Below are positions 44,089 to 51,885 of a DNA stretch of 64,000 nt, in pieces. The notes beneath the pieces were generated by a model. It had not been told where the DNA came from. It made no database searches and was given only the letters and a program-made list of their open reading frames with translations. Source of the stretch: CAYVQE01 sp964633205 (GTDB taxonomy: Bacteria > Myxococcota > B64-G9); contig CAZWFN010000005.1 in the NCBI GenBank assembly GCA_964633205.1, positions 25,902 through 89,901 on the forward strand. Reading direction: 5' to 3'. The first letter of the stretch is position 1, and each line of letters opens with the position of its first letter. The position numbers and the translations under genes were made by a program.

Positions 44089-45729
44089 CTACCAGCGATA
44101 GGGCAGGGTGCTGCGCAGCGACTCCGGCTCGCCGAGGGGGCCGCGGCGCATAACGGTGTCTTGGGCGAAGGCCGGGTCGGGCTCGGGGTGATCCAGGGTG
44201 TAGTGCAGGCCGCGGCTCTCGCGCCGCAGCCTGGCGGCGTGGATGACCAGCTCGGCCACGACGGCGATGTTGCGCAGCTCCACCAGGTCCGAGGTCAGCA
44301 GGAAGTTCCAGTAATAATCGTGGATCTCGTCGCCCACCATGCGAATGCGACGCAGTGCCCGCTCCAGCCTTTTGTCCGAGCGCACGATGCCCACGTAGTT
44401 CATCATGAAGCGGCGGATCTCTTCCCAGTTCTGGCTGACCACCACCATTTCGTCCGAATCGACCGCCGCCCCGGTGTCCCAGTCCGGCGGCTCGTCGTTC
44501 GGCTGGGGCCGTGCTTCGAGCCAGCGGCGGGCGTCGGCGGCGGATTGGCGGCCGAAGACCAGCGCCTCGAGCAGGGAGTTGGAAGCCAGCCGGTTGGCCC
44601 CGTGGAAGCCGGTGCAGGCCGTCTCGCCGATGGCGTAGAGCCCGGCGACCGAGGAGCGCCCGCGGGCGTCGGTGCGGATGCCGCCGCAGAAGTAGTGGGC
44701 GGCCGGCACCACCGGCAGCGGGTCGGTGCGCATGTCGAGGCCGTACCGCAGGCAACGCTGGAGGATGTTTGGAAAACGCCGCGCCAGGTAGCCCGCATCG
44801 ACCCCGGTCATGTCCAGCAGCACGTACTCGTCGCCGCGCTTTTTGAGCTCGTGGTCGATGGCCCGGGCGACCACGTCGCGGGTGGCCAGCTCGCCGCGTT
44901 CGTCGTAGTGCTGCATGAAGGTCTGGCCGTCTGCCAGCCGCAGCACGCCGCCTTCGCCGCGCAGCGCCTCGGACAACAGGAATGATTTGGCTTGTGGATG
45001 ATAGAGACAGGTCGGGTGGAACTGGACGAACTCCAGGTTGGCCATCTCGGCGCCGGCCCGGTAGGCCATGGCCATGCCGTCGCCGGTGGCCACGTCCGGG
45101 TTGGATGTGTAGACGTAGGTCTTGCCCGCGCCCCCGGTAGCCAACACGATCACCCCGGCCAAAAAGGTGCTGATGCCGCCGTGGTTCTGATCGAGCGAGT
45201 AGACACCCCGGCAGCGGCGCGACAAGCCGTTGGCGTCGGCGTCGATGATCAGGTTGACGGCGATCTGTTGCTCCAGCATGCGGATGCCGGGTTGGGCAGC
45301 GACCGCCTCGAGCAGCGCGGTCATGATTTCGTGGCCGGTGAAATCGCCGGCGTGCAGGATACGTCGTTTGGAATGTCCCCCCTCGCGGCCGAGGTCGAAG
45401 CCGTCACCCTGAGCGGGGTCGCGACGGCTGAAGGGCACGCCCCAGTCGATCAGCTCCTGGATGGCCGCTGGACCGGCCGCGATGCACTGCTCGACGACAT
45501 CGGGATGACACAGCCCGGCCCCGGCCGCGATGGTGTCGCGGGCGTGGTCGGCGAAGGAGTCGTCCTTGGCGGTGACCGAGGCGATGCCACCCTGGGCGCG
45601 GTCGGAAGCCGACTCCTGGTAGGTGGTCTTGGACAGCACCAGAACGCTGCCATGCTGCGCGGCGTGCAGTGCGAAGGTCAGGCCGGCCAGGCCGCCGCCG
45701 ATTACCAGGTAGTCCACTCGTTCGCGCAA
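44089..45729 (-). CDS. nadB: L-aspartate oxidase
   Basis: 546 residues when the TTG at 45729 is used. It has GGAGGA about eight bases before it and places the FAD motif IGGGLAGLTFA near the N-terminus, as in the family; the frame extends 57 codons further without support. Other hallmarks: the SDRAQGGIA segment, FVQFHPTCLY, HYFCGGI, and the C-terminal FAD loop AGLYAIGETACTGFHGANR. The enzyme oxidises L-aspartate to iminoaspartate, the first step of NAD synthesis, with FAD. nadA and nadC are not nearby. Translation from TTG and an upstream promoter at 45767 suggest modest expression. Confidence 0.92.
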   Translation of the reverse strand: MRERVDYLVIGGGLAGLTFALHAAQHGSVLVLSKTTYQESASDRAQGGIASVTAKDDSFADHARDTIAAGAGLCHPDVVEQCIAAGPAAIQELIDWGVPFSRRDPAQGDGFDLGREGGHSKRRILHAGDFTGHEIMTALLEAVAAQPGIRMLEQQIAVNLIIDADANGLSRRCRGVYSLDQNHGGISTFLAGVIVLATGGAGKTYVYTSNPDVATGDGMAMAYRAGAEMANLEFVQFHPTCLYHPQAKSFLLSEALRGEGGVLRLADGQTFMQHYDERGELATRDVVARAIDHELKKRGDEYVLLDMTGVDAGYLARRFPNILQRCLRYGLDMRTDPLPVVPAAHYFCGGIRTDARGRSSVAGLYAIGETACTGFHGANRLASNSLLEALVFGRQSAADARRWLEARPQPNDEPPDWDTGAAVDSDEMVVVSQNWEEIRRFMMNYVGIVRSDKRLERALRRIRMVGDEIHDYYWNFLLTSDLVELRNIAVVAELVIHAARLRRESRGLHYTLDHPEPDPAFAQDTVMRRGPLGEPESLRSTLPYRW

Positions 45730-45766
45730 ACCAGAATCCTCCAGCCGATGGCCGATGGGGGATGCT

Positions 45767-45795
45767 AGAATAGGCTCGTCCGGCAACGTGGTCAA
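45767..45795 (-). promoter_or_regulatory. Promoter for nadB
   Basis: Read on the minus strand: -35 TTGACC (45790-45795), 17-base spacer, -10 TATTCT (45767-45772). The leader to the TTG start is about 30 bases. Confidence 0.6.
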
Positions 45796-45844
45796 CCACC
45801 GCGGCTGCCGGCCAGTGGGCGGCCGGGCGGCGGCGGCCGCTTCC

Positions 45845-45873
45845 TTGCGGCGGCAGATCCGCCGTGTTAACAT
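45845..45873 (+). promoter_or_regulatory. Promoter close to the lytic transglycosylase start
   Basis: -35 TTGCGG (45845-45850), 17-base spacer, -10 TAACAT (45868-45873), only 11 bases before the ATG at 45885. No ribosome binding site is seen, so the transcript may be almost leaderless. The spacer contains the small hairpin GGCGG-CAGAT-CCGCC. Confidence 0.45.
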
Positions 45874-45884
45874 CGGCTTCGACG

Positions 45885-46556
45885 ATGGTGGGACGAACAC
45901 ATCGGCTCCTGGTGAGCGCGCTTGTCACGGTGGGATTGCTGCTGGCCGCAGCGGCCGGCGGTGAGGTCTACAAGTACGTCGACGAGAACGGGGTGGTCCA
46001 CTTCACCAACATCCCGAACGATCGGCGTTTCGAGCGGCTGGCGCCGCCCGGCAGCCCGGCCGCCGCCCGCAAGCGCAAGGCGAGCAAACCGCGGCGGCGT
46101 TCGGGACGACTCAAGCGCCGCATCGTCGACAACTACGATCACATCATCGAGGAGGCCGCCGAGCGGTTCAACATCCCGGCCACCCTGATCAAGTCGGTCA
46201 TCGTGGTCGAGAGCAACTTCAACCCCAAGGCGGTCTCCCATGCCGGCGCCCAGGGCTTGATGCAGCTGATGCCCCAGACCGCTGCCGCCATGGGTGTGGA
46301 GGCCGTGTTCGACCCCCGGCAGAACATCCTGGGCGGAACGCGCTACTTGCGCCACCTGGCCAATGCCTTCGAGGGCGACCTGGTCTTGACGCTGGCCAGC
46401 TACAACGCCGGCCAGAAGGCGGTCAACCGGCACATGGACATACCGCCCATCGCCGAGACCCAGCGCTATGTCCGGCGGGTGCTCAAGCTCTACTACCATT
46501 TCAAGGACGAGGCGCGGCAACAGGCCCGGCGTCCGCCCGGGGGAGAGTCCCGATGA
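45885..46556 (+). CDS. Lytic transglycosylase with DUF4124-like N-terminus
   Basis: 223 residues. A signal sequence ends near AAAAGGEVY. Residues about 27-50 (VYKYVDENGVVHFTNIP) are the short DUF4124-type domain often found before lytic transglycosylases, followed by a very basic linker (about 60-80). The SLT domain spans about 85-200 with catalytic Glu109 (ESNFNPKAVS) and the motifs GAQGLMQLMP and LASYNAGQKAV. The family cleaves peptidoglycan glycan strands, leaving 1,6-anhydromuramic ends, in the periplasm. The stop overlaps the next start (ATGA), so the TPR-AIM24-like protein is co-translated. Confidence 0.88.
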   Translation: MVGRTHRLLVSALVTVGLLLAAAAGGEVYKYVDENGVVHFTNIPNDRRFERLAPPGSPAAARKRKASKPRRRSGRLKRRIVDNYDHIIEEAAERFNIPATLIKSVIVVESNFNPKAVSHAGAQGLMQLMPQTAAAMGVEAVFDPRQNILGGTRYLRHLANAFEGDLVLTLASYNAGQKAVNRHMDIPPIAETQRYVRRVLKLYYHFKDEARQQARRPPGGESR

Positions 46557-47869
46557 GCGACGGCGACGAATCGCGTCCCGACCTGGACGAGGACGAATCG
46601 GCCGAGGAGATCGACGACGATTTCCTGTTCCACCTCTACCAGGGCGGCGAGCTGCTGCGCGGCGATCGGGTGGTCGAGGCCAAGGACCACCTGGAACGCG
46701 CCTTTCAGCTGAAGCCGACCAACGCCCGCGGCCAGAACCTGCTCGGCCTGGTCTATTTCCGGCTGGGTCTGTATCAGCGGGCCATCGAGGTCTATCAGGA
46801 TCTGGTCGAGCGCTTTCCCGAGGAGGCGACCCTGCGTGTCAACCTGGCCATGGTCCACTTCAAGGCGGACCAGCTCGATCAGGCCGAGACGGAGCTGCGC
46901 CAGGCCATCGCGCTCGAACCGGAGCATCGCAATGCCCATCGTTACCTGGGCCTGGTATTGGTGCGCCAGGGCCAGACCGACGAGGCCCGCCGCCACTTCG
47001 GCCAGGCCGGAGTGAAGAACGCGGAACGTCTGCTGGGCGCCGAGGTCCAGGGCGATGTCTCGCCGCAGCGCAGCGAAGAGATCCGCCAGGCCCAGAACCG
47101 CGCTCTGGCCGAGGTGGCCGATCAGGGCTTCCGGGAGCTGGAGGACAAGGAGTTTCCGTTTCGCGATGCCGGCCCGGGCAGCGAGCCGCCACCGCCGGCC
47201 GCAGCGGAGGACACGGGCGGCGACCGTTTGCGGAGCGAACGCTGGCGCGCCACCGAGGTCGGACGCGGCCGGTCGACGTGCCCGGGCGCAGCGGACCGGG
47301 CCGGCTTCTCGCTGGAGGGGGAGCAGCTGAGCATCCGCTGTCCGGGGCCGGTACACACGCGGCTCGAATCGCTGGTCTGGATCGAGGGCGACCTGTCGTT
47401 GACGCGCATCAACAAGCGCTTCGGAGGCCAGGCGACCCGCCACGGCTTCGATCGGGGTCTGCGGGCCATGGTCCGGGTCGAGGGCGAGGGGGCGCTGCTG
47501 CTCGATCCGCTGGAGATGGCCAGCTTTGCCTTGATCGAGCACGGCGATGCATCCGGTTACTTCCTCGAGCAGCTGGTTTTCGCATTCGGCGACTCCAGCG
47601 CCTGGGAGAATGGACGCTTGGCCGTCGGGGAAGGCGAGGCCGATTTGCCGATCTTTCACCTGTACGGGCCGACCCGGCTCGTGCTGAGCTGCCCCGGCAA
47701 ACCGATGCGCCGGTCGGTGTCCGGTGAGCAGCGGGTCTGCCTGCCGGCACGCAAGCTGGTCGGCTGGTGGGGCAATCTGGCTCCACGCCTGTTTCAGGCC
47801 GAGCTGCCGCTGCCGACCGAGATGTGGCTGGAGCTGACCGGCGACGGCGAGATCCTCTACACCGTCTGA
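46553..47869 (+). CDS. TPR protein with AIM24-like C-terminal domain
   Basis: 438 residues and no signal peptide, so cytoplasmic. An acidic N-terminus (1-25) is followed by four TPR units (about 25-150, for example ARGQNLLGLVYFRLGLYQRA). A linker rich in Pro and Glu leads to about 200 residues of beta structure (from FSLEGEQLSIRCPGPVHTRL to the end) that resembles the AIM24/TIGR00266 beta-helix family, including LEQLVFAFGDSSAWENGRL. AIM24-like proteins are poorly understood. Fusion to TPR and coupling to a peptidoglycan lyase are uncommon as far as I know. The AIM24 assignment is by eye. Confidence 0.62.
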   Translation: MSDGDESRPDLDEDESAEEIDDDFLFHLYQGGELLRGDRVVEAKDHLERAFQLKPTNARGQNLLGLVYFRLGLYQRAIEVYQDLVERFPEEATLRVNLAMVHFKADQLDQAETELRQAIALEPEHRNAHRYLGLVLVRQGQTDEARRHFGQAGVKNAERLLGAEVQGDVSPQRSEEIRQAQNRALAEVADQGFRELEDKEFPFRDAGPGSEPPPPAAAEDTGGDRLRSERWRATEVGRGRSTCPGAADRAGFSLEGEQLSIRCPGPVHTRLESLVWIEGDLSLTRINKRFGGQATRHGFDRGLRAMVRVEGEGALLLDPLEMASFALIEHGDASGYFLEQLVFAFGDSSAWENGRLAVGEGEADLPIFHLYGPTRLVLSCPGKPMRRSVSGEQRVCLPARKLVGWWGNLAPRLFQAELPLPTEMWLELTGDGEILYTV

Positions 47870-47896
47870 GCCGACGGTGACCGGGGCGAGGTGGCC

Positions 47897-48571
47897 ATGC
47901 GCAAGAAGCTGCGCGAGGAGTTCTTCAACCTGCCGAACATGTTGACCATGTTCCGCATCGCGATCATCCCCCTGGTGCTGGTGTTCATCTACTACGACAG
48001 CCGGGTCAATGCCTTCGTCGCCGCCTGTCTGTTCGCCACCGCATCGGCCACCGATTTTCTGGACGGTTGGCTGGCGCGGCGCAAGGGCTTGATCACCGTG
48101 CTGGGCAAGTTCCTCGACCCGTTGGCGGACAAGCTGATCGTCACCTCCACCCTGGTCATGTTGATCCCGTTGGGACGCATCCCCGCCTGGGTGGTGGTGC
48201 TGTTGCTGGCCCGCGAGCTGGCGATCACCAGCCTGCGCTCGATCGCGGTCAACGAGGGACTGGTCATCGCGGCCAGCCAGGGGGGCAAGTGGAAGACCGC
48301 GTTCCAGCTGACCGGGATCCTGGGGCTGTTGATCCACTACCCCTACCCGATCGCGGTCATCACGCCGGCGTTGCACGACCTGGTGGCCGGCACCTGGTCC
48401 CACGAGCTGCTGGCCGAGGCGGGCATCCCCCTGCGCCCGTGGGTCGACTTCCACGTCGTCGGGCTGTGGTTGATCTACCTGTCGCTGTTCTTCAGCATTT
48501 TTTCGGCCTCGCAGTACCTCTATCGCTTCGTCCGGGCGGTGAGCCAGCGCAGCCCGACCCAGGCCGTCTGA
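47897..48571 (+). CDS. pgsA: CDP-diacylglycerol-glycerol-3-phosphate 3-phosphatidyltransferase
   Basis: 224 residues from the ATG at 47897 with GAGG before it. The CDP-alcohol phosphotransferase signature D-x2-DG-x2-AR-x8-G-x3-D-x3-D is complete, beginning at Asp53. Several hydrophobic segments (about 17-33, 40-52, 85-110, 130-150, 185-210) predict a multi-pass inner-membrane enzyme. It makes phosphatidylglycerophosphate, the precursor of phosphatidylglycerol and cardiolipin. An insertion of about 25 residues (HDLVAGTWSHELLAEAGIPL) before the last segment is longer than in short PgsA forms. Position 27 bases after the TPR-AIM24 gene suggests cotranscription. Confidence 0.88.
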   Translation: MRKKLREEFFNLPNMLTMFRIAIIPLVLVFIYYDSRVNAFVAACLFATASATDFLDGWLARRKGLITVLGKFLDPLADKLIVTSTLVMLIPLGRIPAWVVVLLLARELAITSLRSIAVNEGLVIAASQGGKWKTAFQLTGILGLLIHYPYPIAVITPALHDLVAGTWSHELLAEAGIPLRPWVDFHVVGLWLIYLSLFFSIFSASQYLYRFVRAVSQRSPTQAV

Positions 48572-48643
48572 GCGGACAGCAGTGGCGGCGGGTTCGGGAC
48601 GCCCGGGACTCGAGAAACCGCCTGCGCTCGCGCGCATTTTCTC

Positions 48644-48671
48644 TTGACAACCGATGCCACTCATGTAGATT
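48644..48671 (+). promoter_or_regulatory. Promoter of the tRNA pair
   Basis: -35 TTGACA (48644-48649), 16-base spacer, -10 TAGATT (48666-48671), 14 bases before the tRNA-Gly 5' end. Confidence 0.65.
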
Positions 48672-48685
48672 TGGGAGCCTGTTGA

Positions 48686-48758
48686 GCGGGTGTAACTCAG
48701 TGGCTAGAGTGCAACCTTGCCAAGGTTGAGGTCGAGGGTTCAAATCCCTTCACCCGCT
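48686..48758 (+). tRNA. tRNA-Gly (anticodon GCC)
   Basis: 73 bases with a full cloverleaf: acceptor GCGGGTG/CACCCGC with discriminator T, D-arm AACTCAGTGG region, anticodon stem CAACC/GGTTG with loop TTGCCAA (anticodon GCC at 48719-48721), and T-arm GAGGG-TTCAAAT-CCCTT. CCA is not encoded; a run of T follows directly. Confidence 0.95.
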
Positions 48759-48766
48759 TTTTTTCC

Positions 48767-48837
<71 letters not shown>

Positions 48838-48844
48838 GAATCTT

Positions 48845-48878
48845 GGGCCGGCGGGGGCAACCGGCCCGCTTTTTCTTT
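48845..48878 (+). terminator. Intrinsic terminator after the tRNA pair
   Basis: A 7-bp stem GGGCCGG (48845-48851) with CCGGCCC (48861-48867), 9-base loop, followed by GCTTTTTCTTT. The clearest rho-independent terminator in the window. Confidence 0.88.
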
Positions 48879-48911
48879 GCCAGTCAGTTCAATGCCCAGG
48901 GGTGAACGGTC

Positions 48912-49469
48912 GTGCCGAGACGATCGCGCAAAGCAGTCATGCTCGTGGAGAGCGATCCGGCCCGGCGGCGTGATCTATACGAAGTCCTGCGGTTGACCCG
49001 GGTCGATGTGATCAGCGCTACCGACGGCGAGCAGGCGCTGGAGTTGGTACGCCGCGAGCACCCCGCCCTGATCGTACTCAACATGTTCGCCGAGGAGACC
49101 GACGGAGTCGGCTTTCTCAAGCAGCTGCGCTGCTACGGCATGGGCCGGCAGATCGTGGTGCTGGGCCTGGTGGGCGACGAGGACCCGGAAGCCCACAAGG
49201 TGGCCTCGCTGGCCGGACCGGACAAACTGCTCGAGCGCGATCCCCCGCCGCACCTGGTGCTGGAGCTCATCCTGGGCTACCTCGACATCGAGCAGATCGA
49301 GGTTCCCACGGAAATGCAGTCCGAGGTGGGCCAGGGCGAGGTCAAGGCCGCGCCCGGCGAGGCCCTGTCGGCCGATGAACCGAGCGACGAGGACACCCCG
49401 CGGCCGATCATCCGTTCGCTGGGCTCGCTGTTGGCCCTGACCGAGGACGCCGGCAAGGGCCGGCGCTGA
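48912..49469 (+). CDS. Receiver-like protein with Asn at the phosphorylation site
   Basis: 185 residues from the GTG at 48912 with GGGGTGA before it (an ATG at 48939 is possible). Residues about 7-120 follow the receiver fold: VMLVESDPARRRDLYEVL, then PALIVLNMFAEETDGVGF, then KQLRCYGMGRQIVVLG. The usual phospho-acceptor Asp is Asn57, and the conserved Thr/Ser after strand 4 is Gly. One or both acidic pocket residues are kept (Glu13, Asp15). So it is probably not phosphorylated in the normal way and may act as a constitutive or protein-binding pseudo-receiver. An acidic linker and a short tail (PRPIIRSLGSLLALTEDAG) follow; no output domain was recognised. It stands alone after the tRNA terminator. 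Confidence 0.75.
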   Translation: MPRRSRKAVMLVESDPARRRDLYEVLRLTRVDVISATDGEQALELVRREHPALIVLNMFAEETDGVGFLKQLRCYGMGRQIVVLGLVGDEDPEAHKVASLAGPDKLLERDPPPHLVLELILGYLDIEQIEVPTEMQSEVGQGEVKAAPGEALSADEPSDEDTPRPIIRSLGSLLALTEDAGKGRR

Positions 49470-49483
49470 AGCGCAAGCCGACT

Positions 49484-49783
49484 CTACAGGCGACGGCTGG
49501 CGGTGGCAAAGGCCCGCGCCTGGCGGGCCCGGCGCGCCGCTGTCAGGAACCCCTCGTAGTAAGAGTAGGTGTCGAAGGCGCCGTCGCGGCGGGCGTAGCC
49601 ATCGGCCCGCTCCACCAGCCAACCGGCGGCGTGGTGGCCGAACACGTCGCGCTGGCCGACCTCGTCCGGGCCCAGCATGGCCAGCCCCTGGGCGTCGTTG
49701 GGATGGGCTTCGGCGGCCCAAATCTCGCCATCGGCTTCGCCCAACAGGTAGCTGCCTTCGAAATCGGTTACTCGCTCGCTCAT
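49484..49783 (-). CDS. Small protein of unknown function downstream of a ribbon-helix-helix gene
   Basis: 99 residues; GGAGGGG lies six bases before the ATG at 49783, which decides the start (the frame runs much further up as a shadow). The product is mostly acidic with FEGSYLLGEADGEIWAAEAH and VFGHHAAGWLVERADGYARR, ending in a basic helix. There is no membrane segment or known domain. It follows the ribbon-helix-helix gene by 56 bases, likely on one transcript. It could be the partner of that regulator, but it does not look like a known toxin. Confidence 0.6.
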   Translation of the reverse strand: MSERVTDFEGSYLLGEADGEIWAAEAHPNDAQGLAMLGPDEVGQRDVFGHHAAGWLVERADGYARRDGAFDTYSYYEGFLTAARRARQARAFATASRRL

Positions 49784-49839
49784 CTCAACCCCTCCTGCCT
49801 TTCTTCGTGGCTGCCCGCTGCAGCGGTGGGCAGCGTTGC

Positions 49840-50295
49840 CTAGAGATTGCGTTTGATCACCGTCCACATCAGCCCGATGGTGGCGGCCCAGCCTTCCAGC
49901 ACGGCCGTCCGGTCGTAGTCCGGCTCTTCCCGGCCCGCCTCCAAAGCCGCCTCCAGCTGGGCCGGTGGCTCGGCGCTCAAGCGCAGCAGCCGTTGCTCCA
50001 GCGTCAGCTCGCCGAGTTGCTCGAGTTGCTGCAGACTGGCCTCGTGCTCGACCCAATCGCGGGCAGCGGCCGAACCGGCGGCGAACCAGCGCTCCTCGTC
50101 CCGGCGCCGCTCGGCGCGCAGCCGACCGAGCAGTTGCTCCATACGGCGCAGGTCGGTCGGCAGCTCGAGCAAGCGCCGGACCTCCCGCCGCAGGGCCTGC
50201 TGGCAGACCCGGGACACGTTCAGCGACCGTTTGACCCGCGCCTGGGCGAGCTGCTGCTTCAGGTCGTCCGGAATGGATATCGTGATTCGCGGCAT
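49840..50295 (-). CDS. Ribbon-helix-helix domain protein
   Basis: 151 residues. The N-terminal MPRITISIPDDLKQQL then SLNVSRVCQQALRREV is a typical MetJ/Arc/CopG-type strand-helix-helix (residues 1-42), as in many antitoxins and small regulators. The remainder is a long helical region rich in Leu, Arg and Glu (about 43-125) and a hydrophobic end. No ribosome binding site is visible; the predicted leader is about 20 bases. The upstream region is AT-rich compared with its surroundings, which may hint at transfer or at autoregulation through an operator there. Confidence 0.68.
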   Translation of the reverse strand: MPRITISIPDDLKQQLAQARVKRSLNVSRVCQQALRREVRRLLELPTDLRRMEQLLGRLRAERRRDEERWFAAGSAAARDWVEHEASLQQLEQLGELTLEQRLLRLSAEPPAQLEAALEAGREEPDYDRTAVLEGWAATIGLMWTVIKRNL

Positions 50296-50322
50296 AGCAA
50301 TACATAATTATCGTCAATACTG

Positions 50323-50351
50323 TACATACTAGCTGATCGAAGCCAGGTCAA
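50323..50351 (-). promoter_or_regulatory. Promoter for the ribbon-helix-helix module
   Basis: Read on the minus strand: -35 TTGACC (50346-50351), 17-base spacer, -10 TATGTA (50323-50328). The AT-rich stretch from the -10 to the start codon (50296-50328) is the most likely operator region for the encoded regulator. Confidence 0.5.
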
Positions 50352-50486
50352 ATTTTTGGCCGGGCTGCGGCTTGAAAAACGGCCGGGCGCCGTGGTAGAC
50401 CGGCCTGGAGTCAACGGATGCCGGGCCGCAGCCGTTGTGGAGGTGGAGTGCTCCGGCGTCCGCGCTTGCCAGCGACGGGAGCCAGC

Positions 50487-51761
50487 GTGCGCTTTCCCGG
50501 CAGCCGCAATCCCAAGCACTACTTCCCGGTGACCGGCAAACGCAGCCGCGCCCCGGTGGTCGAGACCGAGGCGCCGCGCCACTGGTACCTGGTGGGCCTC
50601 GACCAGCTCATCGTGGATGTCGAGGTCCGCGGCGCCGGGCAGCTGGCGGCCGAGTTCGGCCTGTTGGCGGGGGAGTCGATCTTGCTCGATGCGCAGGCGC
50701 ATTTGCGCCTGCTCGAACGGCTGCGGGCCGAGGGCGTCGAGCACCGGATGTCGCCCGGTGGCTCGGTGGGCAACACGGTCAACAACTTCACTTTCTTATC
50801 CGGGGAGCCGGCGGTCATGCTGGGGACCATCGACGCCTGCATTCGACCCGGCTCACCGGCCTTTCACTATGTGGCGGCCACACCGATCGCGGTCGATCTG
50901 AGCCGCCTGGTGCCGATCGACGGCACGGTGGCCACCGCGCTGACCTTCATCGCTCCGGATGGCGATCGTTCGTTCGCGGTCGCTCCGGGCATCGCCAACA
51001 GTTATCCGCCCGCGGCCCTGCCCGAACAGGTGGTCAGCGGCGCGGCCGCGGTGCTGACCACCCTGTACTGCCTGCGCGATCCGGACTGGCCCATCGCCCG
51101 GGCGGCCCGACGGATGCTGGAGTTGGCCGCGGCCGCCGGGGTGCCGGTGGCGCTGGGCATGGGCACCGCCAGCCTGGTGCGCCAGCAACGCGCTCTGGCC
51201 CGCGAGCTGTTGCAGCGCTATGTCACCGTGGCCGCCATGAACGCCGATGAGGCCGCGGCCCTGACCGGCGAGCAGGATGCCCTGTTGGCCTGCCAGCGGG
51301 TTCTCGATTGGGTCGACATGGTCATCATCACCGAAGGGCCGCGCGGCCTGACCATGGCCGGCTACGTGGATGCGACATACCGGCGCCAGACCGATCAGCC
51401 GGTGCGCTCCAAGTCGATCCCCGAGTACAACCGCTGGGAGTACAGCCGGTTGATGCGGCGCAGCGATTGCGCTGAACCGCATCGCATCTACAGCCACATC
51501 CACCCTTACCGCGGGGGGCCCGATCGCTTGATGAACACCAACGGTGCCGGAGACGCCGCGCTGGCCGCCGTGCTGCACGACATCGTGGCCAACCAGTACC
51601 ACCGGGCCACGGTGCCGGGCAGCGACAAGCACGTCACCGGGGTCCCCTTCCTGAGCTACTCGTCGCTGTCGCGGCTGGCCCAGTACGGCAACCGGGTGTC
51701 CTATGAGATCCTCAAGGCCTGCTCGCCACGGTTGGTCGCGCCGGTGGGTCCCGACCGCTGA
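50487..51761 (+). CDS. gsk: Inosine-guanosine kinase
   Basis: 424 residues from the GTG at 50487 (GGGAG before it), which aligns with the start of E. coli Gsk (RFPGSRNPKHYFPV against the KFPGKRKSKHYFPV type). PfkB/ribokinase features: GGSVGNTVNNF, MNADEAAALTGEQD, and the anion-hole and catalytic loop MNTNGAGDAALAA. The C-terminal YSSLSRLAQYGNRVSYEIL is close to the E. coli protein. It phosphorylates inosine and guanosine with ATP in purine salvage and complements hpt at the other end of the window. Length is nearly the same as in E. coli (434). Confidence 0.92.
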   Translation: MRFPGSRNPKHYFPVTGKRSRAPVVETEAPRHWYLVGLDQLIVDVEVRGAGQLAAEFGLLAGESILLDAQAHLRLLERLRAEGVEHRMSPGGSVGNTVNNFTFLSGEPAVMLGTIDACIRPGSPAFHYVAATPIAVDLSRLVPIDGTVATALTFIAPDGDRSFAVAPGIANSYPPAALPEQVVSGAAAVLTTLYCLRDPDWPIARAARRMLELAAAAGVPVALGMGTASLVRQQRALARELLQRYVTVAAMNADEAAALTGEQDALLACQRVLDWVDMVIITEGPRGLTMAGYVDATYRRQTDQPVRSKSIPEYNRWEYSRLMRRSDCAEPHRIYSHIHPYRGGPDRLMNTNGAGDAALAAVLHDIVANQYHRATVPGSDKHVTGVPFLSYSSLSRLAQYGNRVSYEILKACSPRLVAPVGPDR

Positions 51762-51833
51762 ACCGAGTTCCCGGAAGCTCTGGTCTGAAGTCCCCCTGGG
51801 AGCTCCTAACCCATAGATTTTATGATTATATTA

Positions 51834-51855
51834 CCCCGCGCCCTTCGGGCGGGGG
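51834..51855. terminator. Hairpin between gsk and the Smr gene
   Basis: A 9-bp stem with one bulged G and loop TTC (CCCC..CGCCC / GGGCGGGGG) in the convergent gap. On the minus strand an AT-rich tract (TAATATAATCATAAAATC) follows. It probably terminates the Smr transcript and perhaps both. Confidence 0.5.
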
Positions 51856-51885
51856 AACTTCGGTCTGGTCCGCCGCTTCCCGGCA

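Noticed and set aside
44089..45729. Possible fumarate reductase/succinate dehydrogenase flavoprotein instead of nadB
   Set aside because: Single-subunit context, no iron-sulfur subunit gene nearby, length 546 and the typical L-aspartate oxidase C-terminal region favour nadB.
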